Assembly: GCA_963383645.1 (NCBI GenBank)
Contig: OY726560.1
Location: forward strand, 89,539,093 to 89,603,092
Direction of reading: 5' to 3'
DNA length: 64,000 nucleotides
DNA from: Muscardinus avellanarius
Taxonomy: Eukaryota; Chordata; Mammalia; Rodentia; Gliridae
Part shown: in pieces, positions 43,725-55,379 of the stretch
Numbering within the stretch: the stretch's first letter is position 1
Layout: the number at the start of each line of letters is the position of its first letter
Position numbers and translations under genes: made by a program
Notes under the pieces: generated by a model
Databases searched by the model: none
Seen by the model: the letters and a program-made list of their open reading frames with translations, nothing else
Told to the model about the DNA's origin: nothing

Positions 43725-43953
43725 AGTTTTATAAAAAAGGTTTCTAATGGGGAACAAAATTAAAGGACTTTTCCTGCCTGGAATATTCTGTGGGATTTTA
43801 AGTGCCACGGGCACCTAGGGTGTCTGGCCTGAGGGCCAGCCCATTAGGCAATACTCAATGACTTGATCTCATGGAAGTACTCTGTGGAGACATGAACCTG
43901 TAATAAGACTTGAATCTGTGAACCTAGGTTTGCATTCCTTAAAAGTGGCAGCT

Positions 43954-44167
43954 TGCCAGGCATGGTGGCACACACTTGTAATCCCAGTGCTTTGGAGGCT
44001 GAGACAGGATGATGGCACAGGTTCAAGCCAGCCTCGGCTACTTAGTGAAGCTCTCAGTAACTTAGTGAGACCCTGTTTCAAAATAAAGTATAAAATAGGT
44101 CTGGGAGGATAGCCCAGAGGTAGAAAAGCCCCTGGGGTCCACCCCCAGTATTACCAATTAAAAAAAA
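43954..44167 (+). mobile_element. B1-dID SINE, subfamily A1
   Basis: 'tgccaggcatggtggcacac' to 'cacccccagtattacc' plus A tail. ID start 'ggtctgggaggatagccc'. TSD aaaagtggcagct (43941-43953) and aaaagtagcagct (44168-44180), 12/13. Confidence 0.95.
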
Positions 44168-44180
44168 AAAAGTAGCAGCT

Positions 44181-44689
44181 CACAGCTAAGGAGTTGGGCA
44201 GGGAGGGTTTCCCAAGAAAGCTCAAATTCAGATTGAGGAAAGTAAATTCAAGAAAAGTGGATGTTCATGAGGAGAATAAATACCTTCATGTGTATTTTTA
44301 TATTGGCCTTTGGAAGAAGTCATATTTACTTCAAGACTTTAAAAAAAATTTTCTTTCCTTCATATTCTAAACTCATTAGGAAGTCTGATAGACTCCAACA
44401 GTATTATGAAACAGTGTTGTGGTCCCTGAACTAGGAAAGGGGGGTTACCTTTTTTGGAGGGAACTGTGTCCTGGAATCTCAGGTAATGCCACGAATTAAG
44501 AAGATAATAAAGCAGAAGGGGTAGCCTTTAATGTGGCAATGCAAAGAGGGCTAGACAATAGGTAAGAGATGTGACAGGGCCTCTCCATGTTGCCCAAGTA
44601 GGTTGGTGACATTGGATGAGGAGCTGGGAAGAAGGCAAGGTGGATTTCATGTAGATGGAGAAATCTAGTGAAGTCAAAACCCCTAATAG
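44181..44689. other. No recognisable feature
   Basis: Unique sequence. The minus open frame of 76 codons at 44496-44726 has no recognised homology. Confidence 0.45.
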
Positions 44690-44870
44690 TTATTACGCTC
44701 GCTAATTGATTTACATACAGCATCATATTTGTCCCACCAGAGTTGCTTTGACATTCTATCTCTGAGATTTATTTATTTTCATCTTGAAACCTGAAAAATC
44801 AGCCTTAGGTAAAATTAATGGCTTGCACCAAGTCCTATTATTTGAAACTGAGCGAGGATAGAGAAATCTA
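44690..44870 (-). mobile_element. Possible MIR-like SINE
   Basis: 'tttattttcatcttgaaacc' followed by 'ttaggtaaaattaatggctt' and 'gcaccaagtcctatta' has the order of a decayed minus-strand MIR. Low certainty. Confidence 0.38.
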
Positions 44871-45000
44871 GATCTTGTTTTTATTCTAGTCAATATGCTT
44901 TTCATAATATTTATGATCATGATTTAGATCAGTAAGAGATAAAACATTGTACTTAGATCTTGTATATTTCTGGATGTTTATATAGTTATAAATCTTGCAG

Positions 45001-45205
45001 TTGGGCATGGTGGCGTACACTTGTAATCCCAGCATTTGGGAGGCTTAGACAGGAGGATCACAGTTCACAGACAGCTTCAGCTACTATTTAGTGAGGACTT
45101 TGCAACTCAGTGAAACCCTGTTTTAAAATAAAGAATAAAAATAGGGCTGGAAATGTAGCTTGTATGTAGAATGCCCCTGGGTTCCATCGCCAGTACTGCA
45201 AAAAC
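45001..45205 (+). mobile_element. B1-dID SINE, subfamily B
   Basis: 'agttgggcatggtggcgtac' to 'ccatcgccagtactgc'. Probable TSD aaatcttgca (44991-45000) and aaatcttaca (45213-45222). Confidence 0.93.
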
Positions 45206-45222
45206 AAAACAAAATCTTACAC

Positions 45223-45585
45223 TAGTTATATGTAAATATGTAAATAGGTTAATCATCTTATATAATTAAAAATATATAATTTTATTCTTAAATTATTTAC
45301 TCCCCCTACTGGTGAATCTTTAAAATGATATAAGTGCAAAGTGTAGATCAAACTCTCAAATTAAAATTAATATTCACAGCTTTAAAAAATTATATTTTAT
45401 AAATTGATGTCTTCATTGTTATTTAAATTCTTTTACAACAATTTTTGTTAATATTTTAGGAAGCAAATAGTTATATTTATCATAAAATACAATCTAGAAT
45501 ATAACAAAATATTAATTTTTGCTTAATTTTAATACTAACATTTATCTTTTTTATAATGTTATGTATATATACATATGTATGTATG
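45223..45585. other. No recognisable feature; very AT-rich
   Basis: AT-rich with a (tgtatatacata) patch just before the next SINE. Confidence 0.5.
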
Positions 45586-45599
45586 TGTGTGTATTTCTT

Positions 45600-45798
45600 T
45601 TTTTTGTGGCATTAGGGATTGAACCCAGGGGCATTCTACCTTTGAGCGACACTCTCAGAGCTATTTTTGATTATTTTAAAACGAGGTCTCACTGAGTTGC
45701 AAAGGGCCTCACTAAGTAGCTGAGGCTGTCCTCAAACTGTGATCCTCCTGTCTCAGCCTTCCAAATGCTGGGATTACAAATGTGTGCCACAGCACCCA
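45600..45798 (-). mobile_element. B1-dID SINE, subfamily B
   Basis: 'tgtggcattagggattgaac' to 'gtgccacagcacccag'. The duplicated 'gtgtgtgtat..ttct' on either side suggests a TSD. Confidence 0.92.
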
Positions 45799-45814
45799 GT
45801 GTGTGTATATTTCT

Positions 45815-46157
45815 AATTCTGTATAATGACACTTAGATTCAAAAGATACTGAAATGAGGATTTAAGCAAAAGATAGAGCCTCTTAAGATAGAGATAGCAG
45901 TCAGAACTTAAAAATAAGAAAAAGAAGATAATCAGTTATTAGAAAAGGGATGTAAATGGTATCTGACAATATGGCTTATGTTGAACTTTTAGGACTTTTC
46001 CAGTTTAATATAATATCTGTCTTATTACTGTGAGAAGAGTTTAGGATTGGCTTCATCCATAATTGAGAGCTGCAGCAGAGGCAACAGAATATCATAAAAA
46101 GGTTGTGTATTCCTCAATTGAACTGACCTATCAATGGTGGTGGTACAGTGGCCAATA

Positions 46158-46158
<1 letters not shown>
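45815..46158. other. No recognisable feature
   Basis: Unique sequence. Confidence 0.5.
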
Positions 46159-46198
<40 letters not shown>

Positions 46199-46308
46199 TG
46201 TGATTATGAAGAGGGTTATGGAAGCTGAAGTTTGTGAGATATGAATTTACATATACATGTATATGTTCGTGTGTGTGTGCGTGTGTGTGCGCGCGCGTGC
46301 GCGTGTGG
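46159..46308. repeat. (gt)n tracts with a gcgc core
   Basis: gt at 46159-46202. A second alternating tract at 46268-46308 contains 'gtgcgcgcgcgtgcgcgtg'. Strict purine-pyrimidine alternation with CG steps is the kind of sequence that can form left-handed Z-DNA. Confidence 0.95.
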
Positions 46309-46919
46309 GTTTGTGGGTTTGTGGCTCATAAAGATTTCTGGTAGAATAAACCAGGATTTAAAAATTCATCACTTATTGGTAATTTGACACTTGACAGTTC
46401 TACAAAAGGCCTATTCCTGTGGCTTCCTATGTTCACACTGCAGGAGTAATGTGTTTATTTGATCAGTACCAAATATTATTTAGCAATCTCATGAAGGCAA
46501 TCAGTGGACATAATCCTGATTCAAGCTAATACAACCCCACAGACATTTATTGATTTTCTTTTTGTTATGTCATGATTCAACCTATAAATTTTGAATTATT
46601 ATTGTAATAGGCAATGTATTCTTTCCCCTTCTCACTTTGCATGCACTCAAAATACAAACTGTAAAGAGATCTTTAATTAATGTGTATGTACTTTGCTTTA
46701 AGTCGTGATAGACTATTCTGTAACAGATTATTCCTTCTGTTGAGAACCACTAGGGAACTGGGTAAATTATTTTTAAAAAATCAAAGAACTTCAATGTGAT
46801 GTTTTGAAAAAGAATTCAAACATTAATAATACAAAAGTACAGGCAGTTTTAGTTTTGTTTTATTTCGTATGGATTTGCCATGCTTTCTTAGAAAATTTTC
46901 AGTTCTATAGTGATTTTTA
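46309..46919. other. No recognisable feature
   Basis: AT-rich unique sequence. Confidence 0.5.
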
Positions 46920-47865
46920 ATACTTTTATTGGTGCATTGTAGCCAGTATCATATTGAGGTTTTGTGTGATAGAAACATCCACACACACACAGCACCCAGT
47001 GTGTTTCCCTCCAGGTCCCACCCTGCTCTCCTGTACTCTGTTGGTAATATTGATATTAGCATCAATAGCTTCACAAATTTACATAGAATAATTGTTTGAA
47101 CTCATTATTTCATCATGTCTCCTTCTCCACACCAACTCCTTTCCCAAATATAATTCCACTATTCTGCTGGTATCTCTTTTCATTCATTTGAAGTCTCTTT
47201 TTGTTTCTCTCTAGCTTCTACCTATTAAAGAAAACATATGGTCCTTCACCTTCTGGCTAATCTTACTTGGCATACCGTTCTCTAGTTCCATCAATTTTCC
47301 TGAAAATGACATAATTTTATTCTTATTTATGGGAGAGTAAAATTTAATTCTGTATATAGAGCACAGTTTTATAACCTACTCATCTGTTGATGGACACATA
47401 GGCTGGGTCTGTAGATTGGCTATTGTGAATTGTGCTGCTATAAACATGGATATGCGTGTTTCACTATTATATTCTAACATGAGTTCATTTGGAAAGATAC
47501 CCAGGAGTGGTATAGTTGGGTCATATGGTGATTCTATCCCTGGTCTTTTAAGGAACTTCCATACTGCTCTCCATATCGGCTGTCCTAATTTATAATCTCA
47601 CCAACAATGTATAAGAATTTCTATTTTACCTCATCCTCACCAGCATTTATTGTTTGTGTCTTGATGATTGCTGGTCTAACTGGAGTTAGATAGCATCTCA
47701 GTGTAGTTTCAATTCTCATTTCCCTGTTTTCTAAGGATGTTGAACTTTTTTATATTTCTATTGGGAACATTTTTTATATTTTTATTGGATAATTGTATTT
47801 ATTCCTTTGAGAAGTGTCTATTCAGTTCTATTGCCCAAAGTTTGATTTGAAAATTTGATTTTTGT

Positions 47866-48067
47866 TGATGTACTGGGGTTAGGACCCAGGGGCATTTTAC
47901 CTCCAGTTACAACCCCAGTCCTAATTTTTTATTCTTTATTTTGAACCAAGGTCTCACTAAGCTGCAGAGGACCTCACTAAGTAGCTGAGGCTGGCCACAA
48001 ACTGTGATTCCCCCCATCTCTGCATCCCAAGTACTGGCATTACAAGCATGAGCCACCAGGCCTGGCC
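47866..48067 (-). mobile_element. B1-dID SINE in LINE-1
   Basis: 'tgatgtactggggttaggac' to 'gagccaccaggcctggc'. A likely short TSD is tgattttt on both sides. Confidence 0.92.
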
Positions 48068-48311
48068 TGATTTTTTAGTGTTAAGTTGTTTTAATTCTTT
48101 GTATATTATTGATATTATTCCTCTGTCAGAGGAGCAGTTGGAAAATACTTTTTCTCATTTTGTAGGCTTTCTCTTAAGGTTCTTTATTATTTTCTTTGCT
48201 ACACAGAAGCTCTTTAATACCACTCCATTTATTGATTATAATTTTTATTTCCTGTGCTTTCAGGGTTTTGTTAAGAAAGTCTCCACCAGTGTTGTTCCTA
48301 TGGTTTTTTTT

Positions 48312-48532
48312 ATTGATTTTTTTTTTTTTTTGCAGTACTGGGAGTAGAACCCAGGGGCATTCTACCTCCGAGCTACACCCCCAGCCCTAGTTTTTATTCT
48401 ATATTTTTTAAAACAGGGTCTCACTAAGTTGCAGAGAGCTTCACTTTAGTAGTGAGGCTGTATACGAACTGCGATCCTTCAGTCTCCGCCTCCTGAATGC
48501 TGGGATTACAAGCGTGCGCCACCATGCCTGGC
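48312..48532 (-). mobile_element. B1-dID SINE, subfamily B, in LINE-1
   Basis: T-rich tail, 'gcagtactgggagtagaacc' to 'gcgccaccatgcctggc'. TSD ttcctatg at 48295-48302 and 48533-48540. CpGs retained. Confidence 0.94.
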
Positions 48533-49010
48533 TTCCTATGTTTTCTTTTAGTAATTAAAAAGTCTCTAGTCTGATTTCTATGCATTTTATACATCTTGAG
48601 TTGACTCTTGTGCAGGGTGAGAAATTGGATATGGATATGGACAACCAGTTGTTCCAGCACCATTTGTTGAAAATGCTGTTTTTCTCCAGCATATGATTTT
48701 GGCATCTTCGTCAAAAAATGAACTGGCTATATATAAGAGTGAGAATTTGTTTTTGTATCTTCTGTTCTATTGGTTTATGTATCTGCCTTTGTGCCAATAC
48801 CATGCTTTATTGTTATTATATCTCTGTAGTATAATTTGAAGTTAGGTATTGTGTTGCTGCCAGTGTGGTTTTTATTGCTATGATTGTTTTGGCTATTCTG
48901 GGACTTTTGTCTTTCTGTGTGAATTTTTGGACAGTTTTTTCCTAGTCGAAGAATGACATTAGCATTTTAGTAGGAATTACATTGAGTCTGTATATGGCTT
49001 TTGATAATAT

Positions 49011-49476
49011 GTCCACTTACCACTAATCAAATACCTATTAAGAGAAGAATGTCAAATAAAATGTTGGCATAATGTTAACATGAGACAGTATACAGATGTT
49101 ACAATAATATTTGTGAAGGTAGTTGAACGTGATAGAAAAGAAACTTGATTGAATTATGCTTTCAACCCAGCCCATACATATTCAGGTTTGGACTTTTTTG
49201 GCAAGTCTAAGTCTATGCTCCCTCACTATAGCACTTGTTTTAGAAACGCTCAAGCGATCTAAGCAAGCCCAACAACATGTAAGAAGTGATGGAACACAAT
49301 TTTCTCCCAAAAGAGCTTTGGAAAAGAAACTCTTTGAGTACTCTGGTAAGAGGATCCAAAGTTTGGAATTAATATTAATGGATTTGGTTCCATACCGTGA
49401 TAAGAGCTAAAACAAGGAAAACTGGATAAAAGAAAACAAACCTGAGAGAAACACAGGTAAATGGAACAAAAGCCCA
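49011..49476. other. No recognisable gene
   Basis: The 84-codon plus open frame at 49156-49410 has no known homology. Nothing else seen. Confidence 0.45.
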
Positions 49477-49527
49477 GATGAGCCTCTCAAGTACTGGGAT
49501 TACAGGTGTGTGACACCATGCCTAGCT
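49477..49527 (-). mobile_element. B1 fragment
   Basis: 'cctctcaagtactgggatta' then 'caggtgtgtgacaccatgcc': the terminal ~50 bp of a B1 half. Confidence 0.8.
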
Positions 49528-49735
49528 CTAATGATAAAGGTGAGTATAGAAAACAACTCTTTAAAATTAAATCATAATAAAGTGTTTACCACAATATCAA
49601 AATTCCTTGCTGTAAACATATACTGACATGAACACCCAACTGTTTCTGTGGCCTTCCAAGTCACATTCATCTCTGCATTGGAGCTCACTAAATATTTGTT
49701 CTCCCATAGAAGCAATGAGTTAAAAAGTACAAAGA

Positions 49736-49935
49736 TAGCTGGATTAAGTGGCGCACACTTGTAATCCCAGCATTTGGGAGGCTGAGACAGGATGATCACA
49801 GTTTGCAGACAGCCTCAGTTAATGAGGCCCTTTCCAAGTCAGTGAGACCCTGTTTTCAAAAATAAAGAATAAAAAAATTAGGGCTGGGGGTGTAGCTCAT
49901 AGGTAGAACGCCCTGAGTTCCATTCCCAGTACCCA
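49736..49935 (+). mobile_element. B1-dID SINE, subfamily B
   Basis: 'gctggattaagtggcgcaca' to 'ttccattcccagtaccc'. The ID half is 'gggctgggggtgtagctcat'. Confidence 0.93.
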
Positions 49936-50042
49936 CCCCCCAAAAAGTTCTCCAATTGTTTACTTTTAGAAGATGTTACTTTTCAACTAGATTTGAAGAT
50001 AATATACCATGGCAGCTATATTTAAAATATTTTCTTTTTCTT

Positions 50043-50251
50043 TTTTTTCGTGGTGTTGAGGATAGAACCCAGGGGCTTTTTACCTTCAGGCTACACTCCC
50101 AAATCTATTTTTATATAATATTTGAAAGCAGGGTCTCACTAAATCGCTGAAAGCCTCACCAATTAGCTGAGGCTGGCTTTGAACCTGTGTGATCCTTCTG
50201 TTTCAGCCTCCAAAGTACTGGGATTACAAGCGTGTGCCACTACACCTGGCT
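50043..50251 (-). mobile_element. B1-dID SINE
   Basis: 'tcgtggtgttgaggatagaa' to 'gccactacacctggc'. TSD aaatattttcttt (50026-50038) and aaagtattttctt (50253-50265). Confidence 0.93.
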
Positions 50252-50265
50252 TAAAGTATTTTCTT

Positions 50266-50657
50266 ACTTGTTTAGTAATATAGTTTCTGCATAGATAACC
50301 AAATTTATCCCACATCACAAATATGTTGAAAATAATGATTCTGATGGGTAAGGGCTTTTTTTCTTTGAAATCATTTATCCTATAAATGATAGAATCCTTT
50401 TGACAAAACTATTCTTTTAGTTAAAATTTAATGGTAATTGTACTTACTTGGTATTAATTGGACAGGGACACCACTTTTAAGCAGTGCACTCAGCCACAGC
50501 TGGGCCTGTTGGTCTATGTGTTCCCATTGGCTAAGCCCCCTGGACCCTCACTCTTAATCTGTTTATAGTTGTAAACCAAACGTTAGTAGTTGTAGTTTGC
50601 AATATATATGTACAAAAGTGAGATTATGACCCATCAGCTATTAAAAGCTCTATTACT
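50266..50657. other. No recognisable feature
   Basis: Unique sequence. Confidence 0.5.
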
Positions 50658-50852
50658 TTTATTTTTTGGAGGCACTGAGAATTGAACCCAGGGGAATTCT
50701 ACCTCCAAGATAACGCTTAGGTTTTTAATTTTTTATTTGGAAACAGGGTCTTGCTAAGTTGTCGAGAGTTTCACCAGGTTACTGAGGCTGGCGTTGAACC
50801 TGCAACTTTCCTGTTTCAAGGATTACAGGTGTGTGATGCCACATCTGGCTTC
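50658..50852 (-). mobile_element. B1-dID SINE, older copy
   Basis: 'tggaggcactgagaattgaa' to 'gatgccacatctggc', with a small deletion in the B1 half (no 'cctcccaagtactgg'). Confidence 0.88.
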
Positions 50853-51111
50853 TCATATTCTTTAAATCTTCTTCACAAGAAGCTAAAATTCCAAACAAAA
50901 CAAAACAAAAAACAATAGATAAACAGGGTTAGATGTTCAAATAATAAGCAATGATATTTTAAATTAAATTTCTATTTGTATATGATAAGAATTGCTTGTA
51001 TAACTACACATTTTTCCTTAGATCTTAAGACATAGGATAACCAAAGGTAATGGTAATGTGATGTACATTAAAAAAAAAGTTAGGAAAAAGGATTTTGAAA
51101 TTTTTCACTAT
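50853..51111. other. No recognisable feature
   Basis: AT-rich. (caaaa)n scrap at about 50895-50912. Confidence 0.5.
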
Positions 51112-51123
51112 AAATGATCAATG

Positions 51124-51295
51124 GGAGGAGGAGACAGGGGGATCATGCAGGTTCGAAGCCAGCCGTGCTGGCTTAAGAGACCCTGTTTTCAAATAAAAAT
51201 ATAATATAAAATAGGTCTGGGAATGTAGCCTGGAGGTAGAAGGGTTTCCAGAAACCCCAGTACCACCAAAAAAAAAAAAAAAAGAAAAAAAAAAG
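51124..51295 (+). mobile_element. B1-dID SINE, subfamily A2, 5' truncated
   Basis: Starts inside the B1 half (ggaggaggagacagggggat). Short A2 centre (agccagccgtgctggcttaa), ID start 'ggtctgggaatgtagcctgg', end 'ccccagtaccacc', A-rich tail. Perfect 12 bp TSD aaatgatcaatg at 51112-51123 and 51296-51307. Confidence 0.95.
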
Positions 51296-51574
51296 AAATG
51301 ATCAATGTTTGGAGAGATAACATGCTTCACCTGGTTTAAGTATTGTGCCATGTATCAAAACATTACATGGCACTCCAGCAATATGTACAATTTTTATGCT
51401 TTATGTATCAGCTTAAAATACATTTTTTAAGAATGATCAAAATAAAAAATAGTATGCAGAATGCTACTGTGCTAATTAGAAAAGCATATCACCCAAGGGC
51501 ACTGAAGATAAACCAAAAGCTTCCCGCTGAGGTAGTACATCCTGGAGTGACTTATGTCCCTGTTCTCAGTGCAG

Positions 51575-51759
51575 GATCCGAAGATGGAAAATGTGAATGG
51601 ACTTGCAGTTGTGTCTCAGCCACCCAGCAACGGGGGTCCTGGGCCCTCCAAAGTCAGGTTCAAGCCCCCAAACACGGAAACCACAGAGAGTTAATGATAA
51701 TTGAGATCATATGGTTCTTATCAAAGCTTCCTTAAGAAAAGCAGCTTAAGGGAAAATTC
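51575..51759 (+). other. Exon-like block of unknown origin
   Basis: A less AT-rich block, unlike its surroundings, bounded by an acceptor-like 'ctgttctcagtgcag' (ending 51574) and a donor-like 'gtaagtatg' (from 51760). Inside is ATG at 51584 in a fair context (ccgaagATGg), opening 36 codons (MENVNGLAVV.., then ..KVRFKPPN..) to TAA at 51692. I do not recognise the peptide. It could be an exon of an unannotated transcript, an untranslated first or second exon with a small upstream frame, a fragment of a processed pseudogene, or chance. No neighbouring exon was found in the window. Confidence 0.25.
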
Positions 51760-53284
51760 GTAAGTATGTGTCTTGACCGCAGTCTACCAATCCCCTTCCG
51801 CAATGGAGCCTTCAGATAATTTGTTGACTTAATTATCCAAGGCACAGGAAGGTTAAACAGAGTGATAATCTGATTTTCTCTGATTGCTGATCACTGCAGA
51901 AAGTGGCCCGTAGGATACAAAAATAAACCTAGAATCTCAGGCAATGTAAAATGGAGAGGTGAGGCAATTATCCAGATTATTCAGGCAAAGTTAACTGCTT
52001 ACAGTAATCAAATTATATGGGTAAGTACTCAACCTACACTCTTTTTACCGGAAGAGAAACTTTATTGATGTCATCCTGTCTAATTAAATAGGTTATTCCT
52101 TATATCTGTATATAGTGTGAACTATTTATACGCAATAGTCAAATTCATGAGAAAAAACTATTATAATATCCAATAGAAATAAAATGATAGGGATAACTAA
52201 TAATATTTTGTCCAATGAAAGAATGAGTGCTTGTTTCTAAATAATTAGAAAACATGAAACCACAGAAATAAAATAGCATGTGGGAAAATATATTTACTGT
52301 GGTTGAATCTAATGTGACGGTCTATATAAAAAGTGAGGTTAAGAGAGTTAAAGCTTTTAATGGATAAATGGAAATTTGCTCTATAGTATGTCAATTTAAA
52401 ATCAATATTATGATGATCTCTGAATATCAATAGGCACCCTCCAAAAATATCTTTAAATAGAAGAAGGAAAAATCAGTTAACTCTTTTTTACTTGATTAAG
52501 CAAGTTATGTTCTGTTTTATTATGAATAGCTACATGTTGAATATTTTTAACATACACACAGAGTTACTTTATTTTTCCATAATTCTAAACATAGAATTGT
52601 TACATCAAAAAGAAAGCTCTGCATTTGCTGTACAACTTTTCAATGCTCTTCCTCCCAGCATACTTTATCTAAACAATTTTTTTTTTTTTACATTTCTGCT
52701 TCTTACCACATGAATACTTACTCACTAATGTATTTTTGGGTGGTATTTTTTATGCTTCTTGGATTTTTAAAAAATTATAATAATGGTAATAATTCTCTCA
52801 GTCTTTCTTTTCCCCTAATAATATTTCAATTATACTTTTTGAGTTTAGAAACTTCCCAAATATCAGAAATAAAATTACAACCTTTTTCTCCATTGTTTCT
52901 TCTTTTGGTCTTCATTTATAAAGTCCTTAATTTCTAGAATTCATTATTGGAGTCCATTTTATTGTTATTTTAATGTTTAAATAATTTGAAATAATTATTT
53001 AAAGTTTAAATAATTTGTAAGAAAAATTAATCAACAAGAAAATACAATTATTATTTGATTATATAAGTTGAATTTTTACTATACTGGTTCTACAAAAGTT
53101 GAAATTTGATCCATTGTTTGACATCCCAAGGTACCAGGCCTATCTCCTGTGGCATTTAAACTGCTTAGGGGACCTTAAAAGTGTTTAGCTTGAAAAATGA
53201 GGTTCAGAATACCTAGCATAAAAACAAGTTTGTAAATGAGTTCATAGAGGAAAAATGAAGTGCAAAGGCATAAGAACCAATGAG
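51760..53284. other. No recognisable gene
   Basis: AT-rich unique sequence. Two adjoining plus open frames at 52492-52937 are hydrophobic, low-complexity products of T-rich DNA. Confidence 0.45.
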
Positions 53285-53410
53285 GTGTTGTGGTGCATGC
53301 CTATAGTTGTAAGCTACTTGTCAGGCTAGGCAGGAGAATCATTTGAAACCAGGAGTTTGGGGCTAGCCTGGGTAACATAGCAAGACTTTTTCTCCTAAAA
53401 TAAATAATCA
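53285..53410 (+). mobile_element. Old B1-like monomer without ID half
   Basis: 'aggcaggagaatcatttgaa' then 'accaggagtttggggctagc' and 'ctgggtaacatagcaagact'. These read as an ancestral 7SL-type monomer (closer to proto-B1/FAM than to the dimeric SINE) ending in an A-rich tail. Confidence 0.75.
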
Positions 53411-55379
53411 AAATAGCTTTCTTGGGTTAATATGGTATATTAGAGGACATAAAACCAAGTATTCTAAGTTCCAAATGAAACAGTACTACCTGGATTGGTT
53501 ATCTGGCCAAACTAGCATTCTAGGGTAAGCACAGAATGAGAAGATTTGTTACACACAAGAAGAAACTGACTAGTGTTTCTGCAAAGAGCATAAAGTAGAA
53601 TGTATTTGATGTGAGAGGCAAAGTTTTCAAATCAGGTGAGCAGTGATGGGCCTGTCCAGTGTAACTGTGCACTGGGTGAGTACTTCCATGTCCTGGATCA
53701 TAGGGAGGAAGGAAGAAAGGTCTAAAAAAACAAAAGGTAGGTGAAATAACTTCTGAATGATATAATAAAGAATTGAAAAAATATTGTTCAACAAAGGCAC
53801 CTACTACAAGAAAGCAAATGAAAGACATTAGAAACTATAAGGATGCTAAATTATTTCAAACAGAAAATAACTCAAATGAAACATAATTTTAAGCACTAGA
53901 GGCAAAAAGAAAAAAGTTTATTTGACACTAATCTAGGAACAGTTAATTTTGATTTGCCCAAGAGTTATGACAATGAATCTATAAATATAAAAGTATAATG
54001 TTATCATATCACTGGACTCATACTGTTTGTGTAGTTATCAATTCTATAATTTACTTCTAACTTTTAAAGCCTGCCTGTAGAAAGACATGCATCAAGACTC
54101 TATGTATGTCTGAAAGAATGAAGTTTTAAGCAATTTATGTAATTTAAAAGTAAAACTAGTTGACTGAAAAATGGGGAATAAAAAGAAAAAAAGTGAAGAA
54201 AATGGTGGGGATGCTAACATCCTAATTTTAAAGAGCAACAATCAAATGGTACTCTGAAAAATTAATGGAATATAAATCAGATATAAATATATTAAATAAA
54301 TATAAATATAGATATAAATATATTAAAGTCTATAAAGGCAACCAAGTAAAAAAGTGAACAATAAAGTAAGGATTAAATACTAATATGAGTAGATGAGATA
54401 ATGGGATATAGTAGGTAAATAAAATCATCTTTCATGTCAGAGTACTGACTAAATTAGATAAAACAGGAAGTTATATAAATAGAAGTTTATATGTAGGTAT
54501 AGATATGCATATATATATGGGAGTAACAATTACAAAATTAAAAACTGAAATAGATTGCATACTGTGGGCAAAGGAACTAATTTTTGCTTTTCACTATAAA
54601 TTTTTCTGTATCATTTGATTTATCAATTACCTGTAGTACTTAAAAAATAAGGGGAAAAAGCCTAAGAAAATTGTTATATTAAAAAGTGTGCCATTAGCCA
54701 TGCAAAAACTTTTCTGAGTGAAAGATACAAACTGGTCATGCAAATAAAGGATGAATAGAACTTAATTACAGAGATAGGCCGAGGAATGGCTGTACTCTCT
54801 CATCAGTGGCAGATAGCTTCTCTGATTTTTAGCTGAGAACTTGGTTGCCAGAGGTAAGACTATTCCCCAGTCTCCCTGAGAGCTCCCAGTGGCTCTGTAC
54901 CAGGGTCCTGGGCAATGGCAGGTAAGTTAAAGTGATCTGGATAACAGTCAGATTTCTCCCACTTTCCCTTTCCTCCTTTTCAGCTGCCTGAAAATAAACC
55001 TATAATCAAACTATCTATAAAAAAAAGTGTCCTGCTTTAAGTGATCAGCAATGAATAGCCCTACTGAAAATAAGACAGGTATTCTGACACAAATTCTCCA
55101 CTAAGTATATTGTTCCAAATATTATATTGAATTTTATACTACCACAGCAACTCAGCATTCTAAACACTACTTCACTGAATGTAAATTTCAGTAAAAACAA
55201 AGGTTTCTTTATTATTGAAGATGGATTATGTGTAGAAACAGATTATTTGTAACTACTTACATTATGATACGATTTTTAAAATACTTATAAAACCAAATTA
55301 TGTTTCCAGGTTTTCTCAGATAAAAAATCTCTATTGTAATTTTAATTATAATTATATTAAAATCATACATGCATGAAAA
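53411..55379. other. No recognisable gene; AT-rich
   Basis: The patch at 54760-54990 has the look of a decayed ancient repeat (for example 'ggcagatagcttctctgatt', 'tattccccagtctccctgag') that I cannot name. The 102-codon minus open frame at 53520-53828 has no recognised homology. Confidence 0.4.

Larger units (their letters stand above)
46920..49010 (-). mobile_element. LINE-1 3' portion with two SINE insertions
   Basis: Minus-strand LINE-1. The 3' UTR begins 'acttttattggtgcattgta', with terminal ORF2 at about 47250-47860 (gatacccaggagtggtatag, 'ctcaccaacaatgtataaga') and upstream ORF2 at 48070-48315 and 48545-49010. The last contains the 'ttccagcaccatttgttgaa' block, and its edge lies at 'gtatatggcttttgataat'. 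Broken by SINEs at 47866-48067 and 48312-48532. Older 3' UTR type than at 23004. Not inverted. Confidence 0.9.
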
